DNA from: Chryseobacterium sp. 3008163
GTDB lineage: Bacteria > Bacteroidota > Bacteroidia > Flavobacteriales > Weeksellaceae
Direction of reading: 5' to 3'
DNA length: 64,000 nt
NCBI RefSeq assembly: GCF_003669035.1
Contig: NZ_CP033070.1
Coordinates: 1,674,001 to 1,738,000 of the forward strand
This document shows, in pieces, positions 26,009 through 34,871 of this stretch (within the stretch, counting starts at the first letter, position 1; each line of letters begins with the position of its first letter). Made by a program: the position numbers and the translations under genes. The notes below the pieces were generated by a model. It ran no database searches and was not told the origin of the DNA. It saw only the letters and a program-made list of their open reading frames with translations.

Positions 26009-27841
26009 TTATAATTGTAAATCATCTCCTGAAACGATATCGAAATTAAAATTTTTCGCATAGTCCCTTAACTTTGTTTTCCGCTTTTGATCAACATTTA
26101 TTTCATTGTCGAAACCTAATCCATTAAAATAGTGAGCGTCAAAAATATCCGACATTTTAATATTTGTTGTGATCATTTCTTCTTGAGATGCTAATTTTTT
26201 AAACATTAAAGCTGAGGTTAGAAATAAACCACACATTTCAAGTTCATCACTACAAACAAGTCTCTCGTGAAAAGCTTCTCTGTAATCGAGGTAATCAAAA
26301 AACACTTTCTCTGCCGATTCTTTTCTAATTTTTAGTAAAGTCAATAAAAATATTTCTAAGTCATCAACACATATTGACCAAGGATATAAATCTGAATGCT
26401 CTTTTTCTAACAATTCTTCTAAGTTTGTTTGAATTCCTCCATATTTATGCTGTGTTATAATTATGGAATAAAGTGACTTAATTTTTTCAGGTCGTATTTC
26501 AAATAACTCTTTTGAAGTTTTTAAATCATATATTTTAAACTCTTTTCCCTCTTCTATTTTACTTTCGAGTCTTTTACATTGATCATAAGCTTTTTGTATT
26601 CCATTTTTAAAATCTGATCTGATTTTATCAAAAGCTTTCAGAGGATTTCTTAGCGGAGCTCTAAACTTAAAATCTTTAATCTCAATTATTAAAAATGTAC
26701 CCTTATAAAAAATAGCTAAATCTTGCTCCGCTTTTGTAGTTTTGTCGAAGTAGAAAGAAGTAAAAATCCTTGCATCTTCTTTGAATAAATGTTTAAAAAT
26801 TTCTAAACATTTTTTTTCTAACATTTTATTCTTGAATTGAGTGTACTTTTCCTTTTTAAGTTCTGCCAACTTCGAACTGATTCTGTTATAAAAGGCTTCT
26901 AATAAGAACTTTCCATTAGGGAAAAGAATTTCATTGTTGCTCAGTGCTATCAATGGCGTATCAAAATATTGTCTCTTATTATCATAATAAATAGTATGAT
27001 CCTTTATCGTACTATCATCATAAATTAAGAATTTAATCAAGTTAGATATTCTCTCATCAGGTAATTCTATAGATCTAAGATTTTCTTTTTTCAATATAAA
27101 AATATATCCTGGTCTAGTCATGAACTCGAACAAATCATTTAATTCAGGTTGAACTGCCCAATCTTTAGGATCCACTAAACCTTTATTAACAAAAGTGGAT
27201 GTTAACTCTTGCCACTTTTCCGGATGCTGGTGGTAAAAGAAACAGCTATTAGCTTTTTCTTGCAGTATTATATTTACAGATAGTGAAAATTTAATTATAT
27301 CCTCCGTTTCAAAACCGTATTCTCCGAAAATAACCTCATCAAATCTTGAAAAATTCGTTCTTATTCGGTAGATAGTTTGCTCGTCAAAAGATAATTGTCC
27401 ATTTGCGTAGTAGTCAAAGAAAGATTTTAATGATACAGTGATTTTATCTAATTGTAAATCTCCTGTATTTTCATCGAAAAAACCAATTTCCCCGAAATAA
27501 TTCATTTCTACCTCATCAAGAAGCTCTGTTAATTTATTCCATTCTTTTTCATCTGGAGCATCTTCGGTTTCTGTATGATGTTTAGAAAAAAATAAGTCGA
27601 TTAAATATGCAAACTGCTGAAGCGGAGATTTTAGATTTTTAAAAGCATCCAAAGAATCTCTAAACTGTATAGCATTCATCATTTGCAGTACGAAGGGAAG
27701 AAACGTATCTTTCTTTATATTATTTAAGAGCATATAGATATCTTCGATAATCTCTTCCTGAGTTCGTCTGCTTTTACGATATTTTAGCAATGAATCTAAA
27801 TTATCTTGTAGTTCTTGCTTAATTTTAGGATCTATTGACAT
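26009..27841 (-). CDS. Uncharacterised protein with C-terminal PD-(D/E)XK nuclease-like domain (610 aa)
   Basis: The N-terminal about 330 residues are helical with no recognised domain. Residues about 340-400 read like a restriction-type nuclease core: AEQDLAIFYKGTFLIIEIKDF gives Asp374 and Glu387-x-Lys389 after a basic helix with Glu. The gene starts 38 bases after the KAP NTPase stop, same strand, so the two form an operon. Inference: an effector nuclease controlled by the KAP NTPase. NERD-like or VRR-like assignments cannot be separated by eye. Confidence 0.72.
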   Translation of the reverse strand: MSIDPKIKQELQDNLDSLLKYRKSRRTQEEIIEDIYMLLNNIKKDTFLPFVLQMMNAIQFRDSLDAFKNLKSPLQQFAYLIDLFFSKHHTETEDAPDEKEWNKLTELLDEVEMNYFGEIGFFDENTGDLQLDKITVSLKSFFDYYANGQLSFDEQTIYRIRTNFSRFDEVIFGEYGFETEDIIKFSLSVNIILQEKANSCFFYHQHPEKWQELTSTFVNKGLVDPKDWAVQPELNDLFEFMTRPGYIFILKKENLRSIELPDERISNLIKFLIYDDSTIKDHTIYYDNKRQYFDTPLIALSNNEILFPNGKFLLEAFYNRISSKLAELKKEKYTQFKNKMLEKKCLEIFKHLFKEDARIFTSFYFDKTTKAEQDLAIFYKGTFLIIEIKDFKFRAPLRNPLKAFDKIRSDFKNGIQKAYDQCKRLESKIEEGKEFKIYDLKTSKELFEIRPEKIKSLYSIIITQHKYGGIQTNLEELLEKEHSDLYPWSICVDDLEIFLLTLLKIRKESAEKVFFDYLDYREAFHERLVCSDELEMCGLFLTSALMFKKLASQEEMITTNIKMSDIFDAHYFNGLGFDNEINVDQKRKTKLRDYAKNFNFDIVSGDDLQL

Positions 27842-27879
27842 TGTAATTAGTTAGATTCTAGATATTTTTCAAATGTTTG

Positions 27880-30800
27880 TTACGATTGCTCTTTTGTTTT
27901 TCTTATACCAATCTGTTTAGCCAGTTGCTCTATTTTGTTATCAGAATCTCTTTTCTCATTAATTATATTTCTAAATCCATCTTTTTGAGATTGTGAAGTC
28001 ATTTGATAGAGATCTTTTACAAAACTCACATTGTTTAATAAAATTTCTTTAAACTCTGTATCACCTAAAAAGACGTTTTTAATAATAGTTCTGAAGACAT
28101 CTGTAGACGGTTCTAGCAAATTATATTTAATGAAAAATGGTAAGATTTTTTTAGAGGTTTCAACATTAAGCTCTATATGATTATTTAGAAATTGATCTCT
28201 AATATCTTTTAAGGCATTCGCAATTGGAAGTCGAGAATGGTTTGCCTCATATTTATAAAGGATTTTCCACCATTGATTGTCAGCTAAACCATTTAACAAT
28301 CTCTCTAGCAATTGTGCTGTAAATGCATCAAGCGAAGATTGAGTTAATGATTCATCATTCAAAAATTCAAAATACCTAAAATGGATATTGCTATCCTTTT
28401 CAAAAGCAGTCTTAATGCTCTCTTGATCTAAATTTTGAAATTCCATATTAAATTGCGCAATGAAAATTTTTGAAATTTGCAAATCCTTATAGGCGAAACA
28501 ATCTTGAATAAATTCATCATCTAAATTTTCTAATAACAATTTAGATTGGTCGACTTCCCACTTGTTTAATTCGGTGAGTAGCTGATCATCTTTTAATTCT
28601 ACCGCAACTTTAATTTTATTATATCTCTTAATAAGTTTGATGATATCTGACCTTTTATCTAGCGTAGAATCTGAAAATACACTTAAAATTACCTGCTTAA
28701 ATAATAATGAATCTGAAAAATACTCTGAGCTTACCATTAGATCATCGTAAGATATATATCTAAGGATTGTATTACTAATATCTTTTGCTCTAGAGACATC
28801 ATCGCCGTCTAAAACCTCTTGAAAATAATCTCTATATGTAGTGTTGAATTTTTCTCCTTTAGCGATTCTCATAGCTATCAAATCATTTATCAGTGGTAAT
28901 TTTGAGGATGTATTAGAGTTGTAAAGGGTAGCAATTTTAGCATCTTTAATTATGTCTTTTATAACTTCACCAGATTTTCTTGTAGTTTCCTTAATCTTCG
29001 AAAGAATGTCGTTGGCTTTTTGTAGATCATCTTCGTCAACTGCAGTACTAAGATTTGTTTTTAAATGTTTAATATAATTAGGTAATTCGAAATTTTCACA
29101 TAGTATATCGGTGTTTTTTACTTGTAAAATATCATCAATTAAGAGATTAGAAATGTAATTGTCCAAATCTTTTACATCAGTAGTTAATTTATATTGATTA
29201 AATTTATCTCCTTTATTTTCAATTAAAGCAATGCTGTTTTTTGCTTCTAAAGTTTTGGCACTAATGAGAGGAAACACTCTTTCTTCTGTTAAATGCTCTG
29301 TTAATTTATCAACTAGAGCAACGTATTCCATAGTATTCGAATCATTCAATATTTTAATATATTCATCCGTCAACAATTTTAAGTACTGGTCATCTGCGTA
29401 ATTTTCTATTAAGATAAGTTGCCAATCCTCTACTTCAAGTTTATCAATTACTGGATCACTATTCAATACTTTATGGTAAAATGTTTTCCAAGCTTGAGCA
29501 ATTTGTAATTTTGGAATTTTGCTCTCACTTTCAATTTGTGATAAGGTTTTGATAGGATTTTCTAGAACATCAATATCAACAATTGCAGAACTAAAGATAG
29601 AATCTGCAAAATCAGACTTGCAAATAGAATTAAATTTTTCAACATCATTTTTGTTTAATGAGTCTTTTAATTCCTGAGTATAAATTAATTCAACTGCTTC
29701 ATCGACATCAATATGATAAATCACCGCTGTCAAATGCTTAGCAAAATCTGGATCACTGTAATAAATTGATTTTAAACCATCTAAATAATCAAATTCTGTA
29801 ACTGATTTTAAAGGGTTTGCAAGAATTTCATCTTTCTTTAAAACAAAAATTGCTATATACCTTTCTCTGAAATTTTCATCTAAAAGTTTTATGGTTAAAA
29901 TCTCGTTTACGAAAGCTATGATTTCCCTAGGTGTAATTCTTTTGCTAAGAAACTCGTAAACCTGTATTACTAACCTTAGTTCATCCTCATCGTAATTTAT
30001 AAATGCTTTGCTCCACTGATTTTGAAAGAATTGTTTCCAGTCAGACATAATTGGCAATGTAACTCTAAAAACGATATCAAAAGTTTTATTGACATAATCA
30101 TCTCCAAAGGTTTTGTTGGTACCATCGCTATTTAGCTCCTTAAATGCATTTTGAATATGTTCTCTATCAAAAGGAAGTATTACTTTAATATTTTTATATT
30201 CTTTCTCTGCAAAAAAAATATGAATAGATGACCAAATGTTTAGAATGTGTTTTTTAGGTAATCTATCGAAATTGTCAAACACTAAAACTATTTTTTTATT
30301 CAAATCATCATCGATTTCCTTCATCCATTTTTGAAAGTCACGAACCGAAGGTTGATTTTCAGAAATTGTCTCAATTTTAGTTTCCTCCTTTTGTTTATTA
30401 GTATACACTTGAAAAGTTTCTTCGGCGGCATATCGGAAAGATTTACTAAATCCCTTCTTATCAATCCAATTTCTAAACAGATTGTAGATGTAAATACCAA
30501 TTACAATAAACAATGGAAAAGCAACTAATACTAACTTCCAAAACCAGGATTCTATTTCAAAAAAATCTTTAAGAGAATCTTTAAAAACGTTTACTGTTGG
30601 AATGTAAATAATTGATAATAAACTAAAAATGAAACCCACACTTAAGTAGGGTTGATTGATTGTGACTGTTTCTTTGGAATTAGCGAGTAATATTTTTAAT
30701 TTATCGTCCCAAATATCTTTCTCATTCTTCTTTAAAAGGTCTTTTTCATTTTTAATAAACTCTGTTAACTCGACTAAAATTGCTCTTCTTTGTTCATCTT

Positions 30801-31110
30801 CTTGATGTCCCCACACATCATAAATAAAGAATTTATGCGTTTTTTCTACCTTCTTCTCTATCAAATGTACCAGATTACTTTTTCCCGAACCCCAAGCACC
30901 ATCTATTCCGATAATTTTAAAATCTTTCTCATTAATAATTTTTTCACTTATGACTGTGGCAATTTTATCTTGGGATTTGTTCTTAAATAAATCTTCACCT
31001 AAAGGGTGATTAGTTAAAAAATTATATTTTTTTTCTTGGTGTTTTTTAGAATTTTCTTCCATATTTAGTTTTCCAGTGGTTTTAGTTTTTGAATGTTTTA
31101 CGTGCAGCAT
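27880..31110 (-). CDS. KAP-family P-loop NTPase, membrane-anchored (1076 aa)
   Basis: Walker A is GAWGSGKS (about residues 71-78); Walker B is KKIVLVFDNFDRLP (about residue 295). Two transmembrane helices (VGFIFSLLSIIYIP and VLVAFPLFIVIGIYIYNLF) lie between them, as is typical of KAP NTPases. A long helical C-terminal region of about 700 residues may be a sensor or scaffold. KAP NTPases occur in several phage-defence systems, for example as QatA. ATG at 31110 is taken; a Met at 31062 (MEENSKKHQ) is nearer the conserved region. First gene of a two-gene operon. Confidence 0.85.
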   Translation of the reverse strand: MLHVKHSKTKTTGKLNMEENSKKHQEKKYNFLTNHPLGEDLFKNKSQDKIATVISEKIINEKDFKIIGIDGAWGSGKSNLVHLIEKKVEKTHKFFIYDVWGHQEDEQRRAILVELTEFIKNEKDLLKKNEKDIWDDKLKILLANSKETVTINQPYLSVGFIFSLLSIIYIPTVNVFKDSLKDFFEIESWFWKLVLVAFPLFIVIGIYIYNLFRNWIDKKGFSKSFRYAAEETFQVYTNKQKEETKIETISENQPSVRDFQKWMKEIDDDLNKKIVLVFDNFDRLPKKHILNIWSSIHIFFAEKEYKNIKVILPFDREHIQNAFKELNSDGTNKTFGDDYVNKTFDIVFRVTLPIMSDWKQFFQNQWSKAFINYDEDELRLVIQVYEFLSKRITPREIIAFVNEILTIKLLDENFRERYIAIFVLKKDEILANPLKSVTEFDYLDGLKSIYYSDPDFAKHLTAVIYHIDVDEAVELIYTQELKDSLNKNDVEKFNSICKSDFADSIFSSAIVDIDVLENPIKTLSQIESESKIPKLQIAQAWKTFYHKVLNSDPVIDKLEVEDWQLILIENYADDQYLKLLTDEYIKILNDSNTMEYVALVDKLTEHLTEERVFPLISAKTLEAKNSIALIENKGDKFNQYKLTTDVKDLDNYISNLLIDDILQVKNTDILCENFELPNYIKHLKTNLSTAVDEDDLQKANDILSKIKETTRKSGEVIKDIIKDAKIATLYNSNTSSKLPLINDLIAMRIAKGEKFNTTYRDYFQEVLDGDDVSRAKDISNTILRYISYDDLMVSSEYFSDSLLFKQVILSVFSDSTLDKRSDIIKLIKRYNKIKVAVELKDDQLLTELNKWEVDQSKLLLENLDDEFIQDCFAYKDLQISKIFIAQFNMEFQNLDQESIKTAFEKDSNIHFRYFEFLNDESLTQSSLDAFTAQLLERLLNGLADNQWWKILYKYEANHSRLPIANALKDIRDQFLNNHIELNVETSKKILPFFIKYNLLEPSTDVFRTIIKNVFLGDTEFKEILLNNVSFVKDLYQMTSQSQKDGFRNIINEKRDSDNKIEQLAKQIGIRKTKEQS

Positions 31111-31146
31111 ATTGTTAATATATGCTTTCGTAATATTTCAAAAATA
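31107..31146 (-). promoter_or_regulatory. Candidate promoter and small palindrome before the KAP gene
   Basis: On the minus strand TATTTTTG (31146-31139) fits the -7 consensus TAnnTTTG, about 30 bases before the ATG. GCATAT...ATATGC (31107-31125) straddles the start and could bind a regulator. The -33 element is unclear. Confidence 0.35.
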
Positions 31147-31756
31147 CGAAAATGGAATGAGTTTAATGAATAAAATTAAGATGTGGTAATCTCTTCCTTA
31201 AAAATTAATCTAAAAGAAAAAAGGAAAAAAAAGAAAGCCCTTCCATCATTGTTGCAGATTTTAATAAACAAGTTTATAAAGCAAAATACTACCTGAAGGG
31301 TGGAGATTTTTCTTTATACCGACAGGCTTGAACTTGTGTTTAATAATCTGAAACTATTCCTTTGTTTTCTTTTTATTATTTTTTACTACCAACTACAATC
31401 TTTCTAGTAATAATTACATTTCCAATCAAAATTTTCGACTTCGGAGAAAATTTCAGCCCTCTGCAAGAGCAAGTTGTTTTGAGCATCTCGAAACGTTTCG
31501 AGATGCTCAAAACACAACTTGCCGTGTTCCTTCGAACACATAATTTGCTGTATATTATTTAGTAATAAAAAACCAATAAAACTAAATTATTTATGTAGAT
31601 AATGTACATTGAAACTATGTAGATATGTATTTATGTAATTACCAAAGTAGAGGAATTTGTAAGTCGATATTGTATTAGGAACTTAAATTACTATAGACAT
31701 ATTTGAGGTATTACGATAATCAGTGACAAACACTCTCTTTTAGTACCATTTCAGAG
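31147..31756. other. Long intergenic region between divergent modules
   Basis: About 600 bases without a believable gene, separating the leftward KAP operon from the rightward AbiEii module. It is AT-rich and contains the long palindrome at 31470-31521. No RNA gene is recognised. Confidence 0.5.
31470..31521. repeat. Long near-perfect palindrome
   Basis: An 18-bp perfect inverted repeat meets at 31494/31495 (arms 31477-31494 and 31495-31512; core CTCGAAACGTTTCGAG). It is extended by CAAGTTG/CAACTTG with a 2-base bulge, about 50 bases in all. There is no loop, so it would cruciform or bind a dimeric protein, and no T tract follows. Confidence 0.7.
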
Positions 31757-31798
31757 ATGGCCATCATTTTCAGGATTAATTTTCTGAAAAATGAAATT

Positions 31799-32482
31799 AT
31801 GCTACACAAAGAAACGGTCAGCAGGGAAATGTGGGAAATTCTTCAAAAACTGATGAAAGATGAAATGCTAAAAGACTTCATCTTGGTTGGCGGTACCGCA
31901 TTAGCCTTGAAATTAGGGCATAGATTTTCCATTGACATTGATCTGTTCACTACAAAAGACTTTAACTCAAAAGATTTAATTAGCTACCTGCAAAAAGAAT
32001 ATAAGGCAACAGATGAGATTGTTTTTGAAAATACCGTTATGACCTATATTGAAGATATAAAAGTTGACCTTTTAGCTCACAAATATCCTCTTATAGCAAT
32101 GGATAAAATTTCAGAAAATGTTAGAATGATTTCAAATGATGATATTGGTGCTATGAAACTTCACGCAATATTTCAAAGTGGAGCAAGGTTAAAGGATTTC
32201 GTAGATATGTATTTTCTTCTTGAAGAAAATCCTTTAAAGTCATATCTCGATAGCTACCAACAAAAATATAACGGAAATTCAAATTTAGTAGCACGTTCAT
32301 TAATCTACTTTGATGGTATTAGAAAACAATATGATGTTTCAATGATTCAAGGGAAAGAGAATAATTGGAAGACAATGCAGGAAAGACTCAAAAAAGCTGT
32401 TTTAAATCCCAATCTCAAATTTGGAAGTTCACTTTCAAAAAAAGCCATTCCCATTAATAAAGGGAAAGGATTTAGAAGGTGA
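31799..32482 (+). CDS. AbiEii/AbiGii-type nucleotidyltransferase (putative toxin)
   Basis: A 227-residue DUF1814 protein from the ATG at 31799 (MLHKETVSREMWEIL). The nucleotidyltransferase motif is seen as ILVGGTALALKLGHRFSIDIDLF (GG...DxD), followed by the KLHAIFQSGARLKDFVDMYFLL region typical of AbiEii. AbiEii proteins transfer nucleotides to an RNA target and cause abortive infection. The partner is the small gene 40 bases downstream. Confidence 0.85.
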   Translation: MLHKETVSREMWEILQKLMKDEMLKDFILVGGTALALKLGHRFSIDIDLFTTKDFNSKDLISYLQKEYKATDEIVFENTVMTYIEDIKVDLLAHKYPLIAMDKISENVRMISNDDIGAMKLHAIFQSGARLKDFVDMYFLLEENPLKSYLDSYQQKYNGNSNLVARSLIYFDGIRKQYDVSMIQGKENNWKTMQERLKKAVLNPNLKFGSSLSKKAIPINKGKGFRR

Positions 32483-32522
32483 TTTTGTTGCGAAAAAGAG
32501 ATAAAAACCTTATATTTATAGT

Positions 32523-32834
32523 ATGAGAATAAAAGATAAAGTCTTACCAAATATTCATCCAAAATTCTTTTGGGACACCGATTTTAGCTTATTAGATTGG
32601 GAGACAGCCTATGTTCCTGTCATTTCTCGAATTATCGAAAGAGGAGGTCAAAATGAAATTGATGAAATTATAAAATACTATGGTCATGAGAAAGTTGTAA
32701 ATACAATTCAAAACGAAATTTATTTTCTGCCTGATTATGCAATTGACCGATCAATCGACTTTTTTCCGGAACTTAAAAAAGAGGAGATGCATTGTTATTT
32801 AAATAGAAAAGATAAACCTTATCATTGGATTTAG
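32523..32834 (+). CDS. DUF6922-like small partner of the AbiEii protein (putative antitoxin)
   Basis: A 103-residue protein containing HPKFFWDTDFSLLDWETAYVPVISRIIERGGQNEIDEIIKYYG, which resembles the DUF6922 family found beside AbiEii toxins in Bacteroidota. It follows the nucleotidyltransferase on the same strand by 40 bases. The antitoxin role is inferred from context. In most type IV AbiE modules the antitoxin comes first; here it comes second. Confidence 0.65.
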   Translation: MRIKDKVLPNIHPKFFWDTDFSLLDWETAYVPVISRIIERGGQNEIDEIIKYYGHEKVVNTIQNEIYFLPDYAIDRSIDFFPELKKEEMHCYLNRKDKPYHWI

Positions 32835-32983
32835 TTTTGGAAGTTTTCTAATCTCAACTAAATTTAAACCAATAATAATATTGAGAATAAAGGTTCTCAA
32901 AATAAAAATTAAAAGGTGCTAATTTTCGTGAGGCTTTACTCGGGGAAATTAGCTTCTTTTTCCTATTGAAAAAAATATAAGGT

Positions 32984-33001
32984 GTCCGCTTTTTAGCGGA
33001 C
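32984..33001. terminator. Hairpin between convergent modules
   Basis: GTCCGCT (32984-32990), loop TTTT, AGCGGAC (32995-33001). Two further hairpins lie nearby (TTGAGAA/TTCTCAA at 32881-32900 and GCTAATTT/AAATTAGC near 32918-32954, followed by T). They probably end the AbiEii transcript. The rest of 32835-33188 shows no gene. Confidence 0.5.
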
Positions 33002-33188
33002 TTCTTACATTTTAAATATTATAAGCTATATGAATATTATCTCCTTCAAAGTTTTATACTCGGCGACCCATTTGTCTTCATAGAAAGATTGAAGATTTTA
33101 CATATAAATAATTATAAGTTTAAATGTAATAATTTCCGCCAAGCGTCAGGAAAATAGGGTGTCTGGAAATGAAAATGGGCAAGATCTC

Positions 33189-34871
33189 TTAGGAAGCCAT
33201 ATCCTGCTTCGTCAGTTCTATAATTATATTCAAATTCATTTTTTCTTTTAATAATTTCTGCTTGAACTCTTCAAAATTTATATCTGCATTTAAGTCCATA
33301 TTTTCATAATCAACTTTTGAAACCTTTAATTCCGATTGATACCCATCTTTTAAAGATTTTGAAAATAGTTGTTCATCTAGATCCAATTCTTTTTCTTCAA
33401 TCAAATCCAAAGAGGTTGAGTGTTTATTGAGATGAGGTATAAATAATCCTAAATCAATTTTATTATCATTAATGAATTTTTTCATAAACAAAAATCTATC
33501 TTCAATTCCTAAGATAACCAGATATTCCATTAATACGTTAAGAAGTGGAGAGGTCGAATCAGAGTAATAAATTGGTTTTATCCTTGATTCTGTAAATTTT
33601 ATGACATTTGAAATACTATTATTTGCATCAGGCAAAATTTTATAATCCTTATGTCGTAAAGTGACATATCCAAAAACTTCTATCAAATAATTTTTTGCAG
33701 ACTCCAAATCCCCTATATCAATAAGTAAATTCAATACATTTACTATTGTTAATGAATGAATATCAATTAACGGACGAGCCGAAACATTGTTGGCTTTTAT
33801 AATTCCTGTTAGTATGTCCTGTGTAATTCTTTTATCAAAATTTGGGTCAAACAATATACTCGTTTTAAGAAAAAATGTCAAATGAAAAAGATAATCAAAT
33901 GTTCTAACTGTGTATCCAATTTGCTCATATCGCCCTGCAATTTCAGAGCTTAATCCATTGTTTAGTTTTGCTATTGGCAGTGTCCTTCCAAAGTACTCTG
34001 TTAAAAGATTGAAATAAAAGAAAAATACTTGATTGTAATAATGTAGTATTTTTTTATCCTTTTCTAATCTATTTTTCAAAATCCAATACCAAAATCTTAA
34101 TACCAAATAAGAAATATATCGTTTTGCAATTTCTAAATTATTATGTTCTTTTGATTCTGTATATATTATAAATGAAATTAATTTTAAAGACTCAAATATA
34201 AGTTTCCATTTTCTTGGAATTGATCTTTTATATCCAATCCATACTTCTTCTTCAAATAAAAGGGCATCAATAAGCAATTCGAATTCATTTTGTATTCCAT
34301 CATCGATGTTTAGATTAATTAAAACTTTATTGAAAAGTTTTGTAGTTCTTTTATTGGTTAGTAAATTGACACCGAATAAATCTTCTGAAAATAATTTTGT
34401 TAATTCTGAAATACCCCATCTTTCAAACTCAATTTCATCTGTTTTTGGAAATTCTTTTTCAATAAATCCTGCAAATGTTTCACTAATATTTGCTTTTATC
34501 TCTCCATTGTGTACTAAAATAATTTTTAATGGTAGATTGTCAAAATTCCTATAAGATGATTTAAAATCTTTATACTTAGCTTCTCTTATTGATTCTACAA
34601 TACCATCATCTTTTTTGTTAAAATTTGTAGTGGTTATATGCCTATCTTCACCGCCTTTTAATTCATAATAAAATCTTTTTAATATACCATCTTCATCTTT
34701 TCCTACAGCGACAATATCCTTTCCATATTGAGGGAAACCCTTATATTCTTTAGGCTTTGAAAGTATAGTAAATCCCTTAGATTCTAGCAGCATTGGAAAA
34801 AGTAAATCTAACTCGTCACTTTCAGTCAATGATTCCAAATACTCTCTAACAATGATTGGCTTAATATCCAT
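33189..34871 (-). CDS. PD-(D/E)XK nuclease-like protein, last gene of four-gene operon (560 aa)
   Basis: N-terminal about 130 residues read as a restriction-type nuclease: GFPQYGKDIVAVGKDEDG (Asp52) and RFYYELKGG (Glu70-x-Lys72), then helical segments including LPLKIILVHNG. The remaining about 400 residues are helical and unrecognised. Its ATG overlaps the TAA of the upstream 626-aa gene (TAATG), so translation is coupled. Likely the effector of the operon (inference). No methylase is nearby. Confidence 0.78.
   Translation of the reverse strand: MDIKPIIVREYLESLTESDELDLLFPMLLESKGFTILSKPKEYKGFPQYGKDIVAVGKDEDGILKRFYYELKGGEDRHITTTNFNKKDDGIVESIREAKYKDFKSSYRNFDNLPLKIILVHNGEIKANISETFAGFIEKEFPKTDEIEFERWGISELTKLFSEDLFGVNLLTNKRTTKLFNKVLINLNIDDGIQNEFELLIDALLFEEEVWIGYKRSIPRKWKLIFESLKLISFIIYTESKEHNNLEIAKRYISYLVLRFWYWILKNRLEKDKKILHYYNQVFFFYFNLLTEYFGRTLPIAKLNNGLSSEIAGRYEQIGYTVRTFDYLFHLTFFLKTSILFDPNFDKRITQDILTGIIKANNVSARPLIDIHSLTIVNVLNLLIDIGDLESAKNYLIEVFGYVTLRHKDYKILPDANNSISNVIKFTESRIKPIYYSDSTSPLLNVLMEYLVILGIEDRFLFMKKFINDNKIDLGLFIPHLNKHSTSLDLIEEKELDLDEQLFSKSLKDGYQSELKVSKVDYENMDLNADINFEEFKQKLLKEKMNLNIIIELTKQDMAS

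Noticed and set aside
31362..31562. Frame of 66 codons in the island gap
   Set aside because: Covers the long palindrome; low-complexity N-terminus and no sensible start context.
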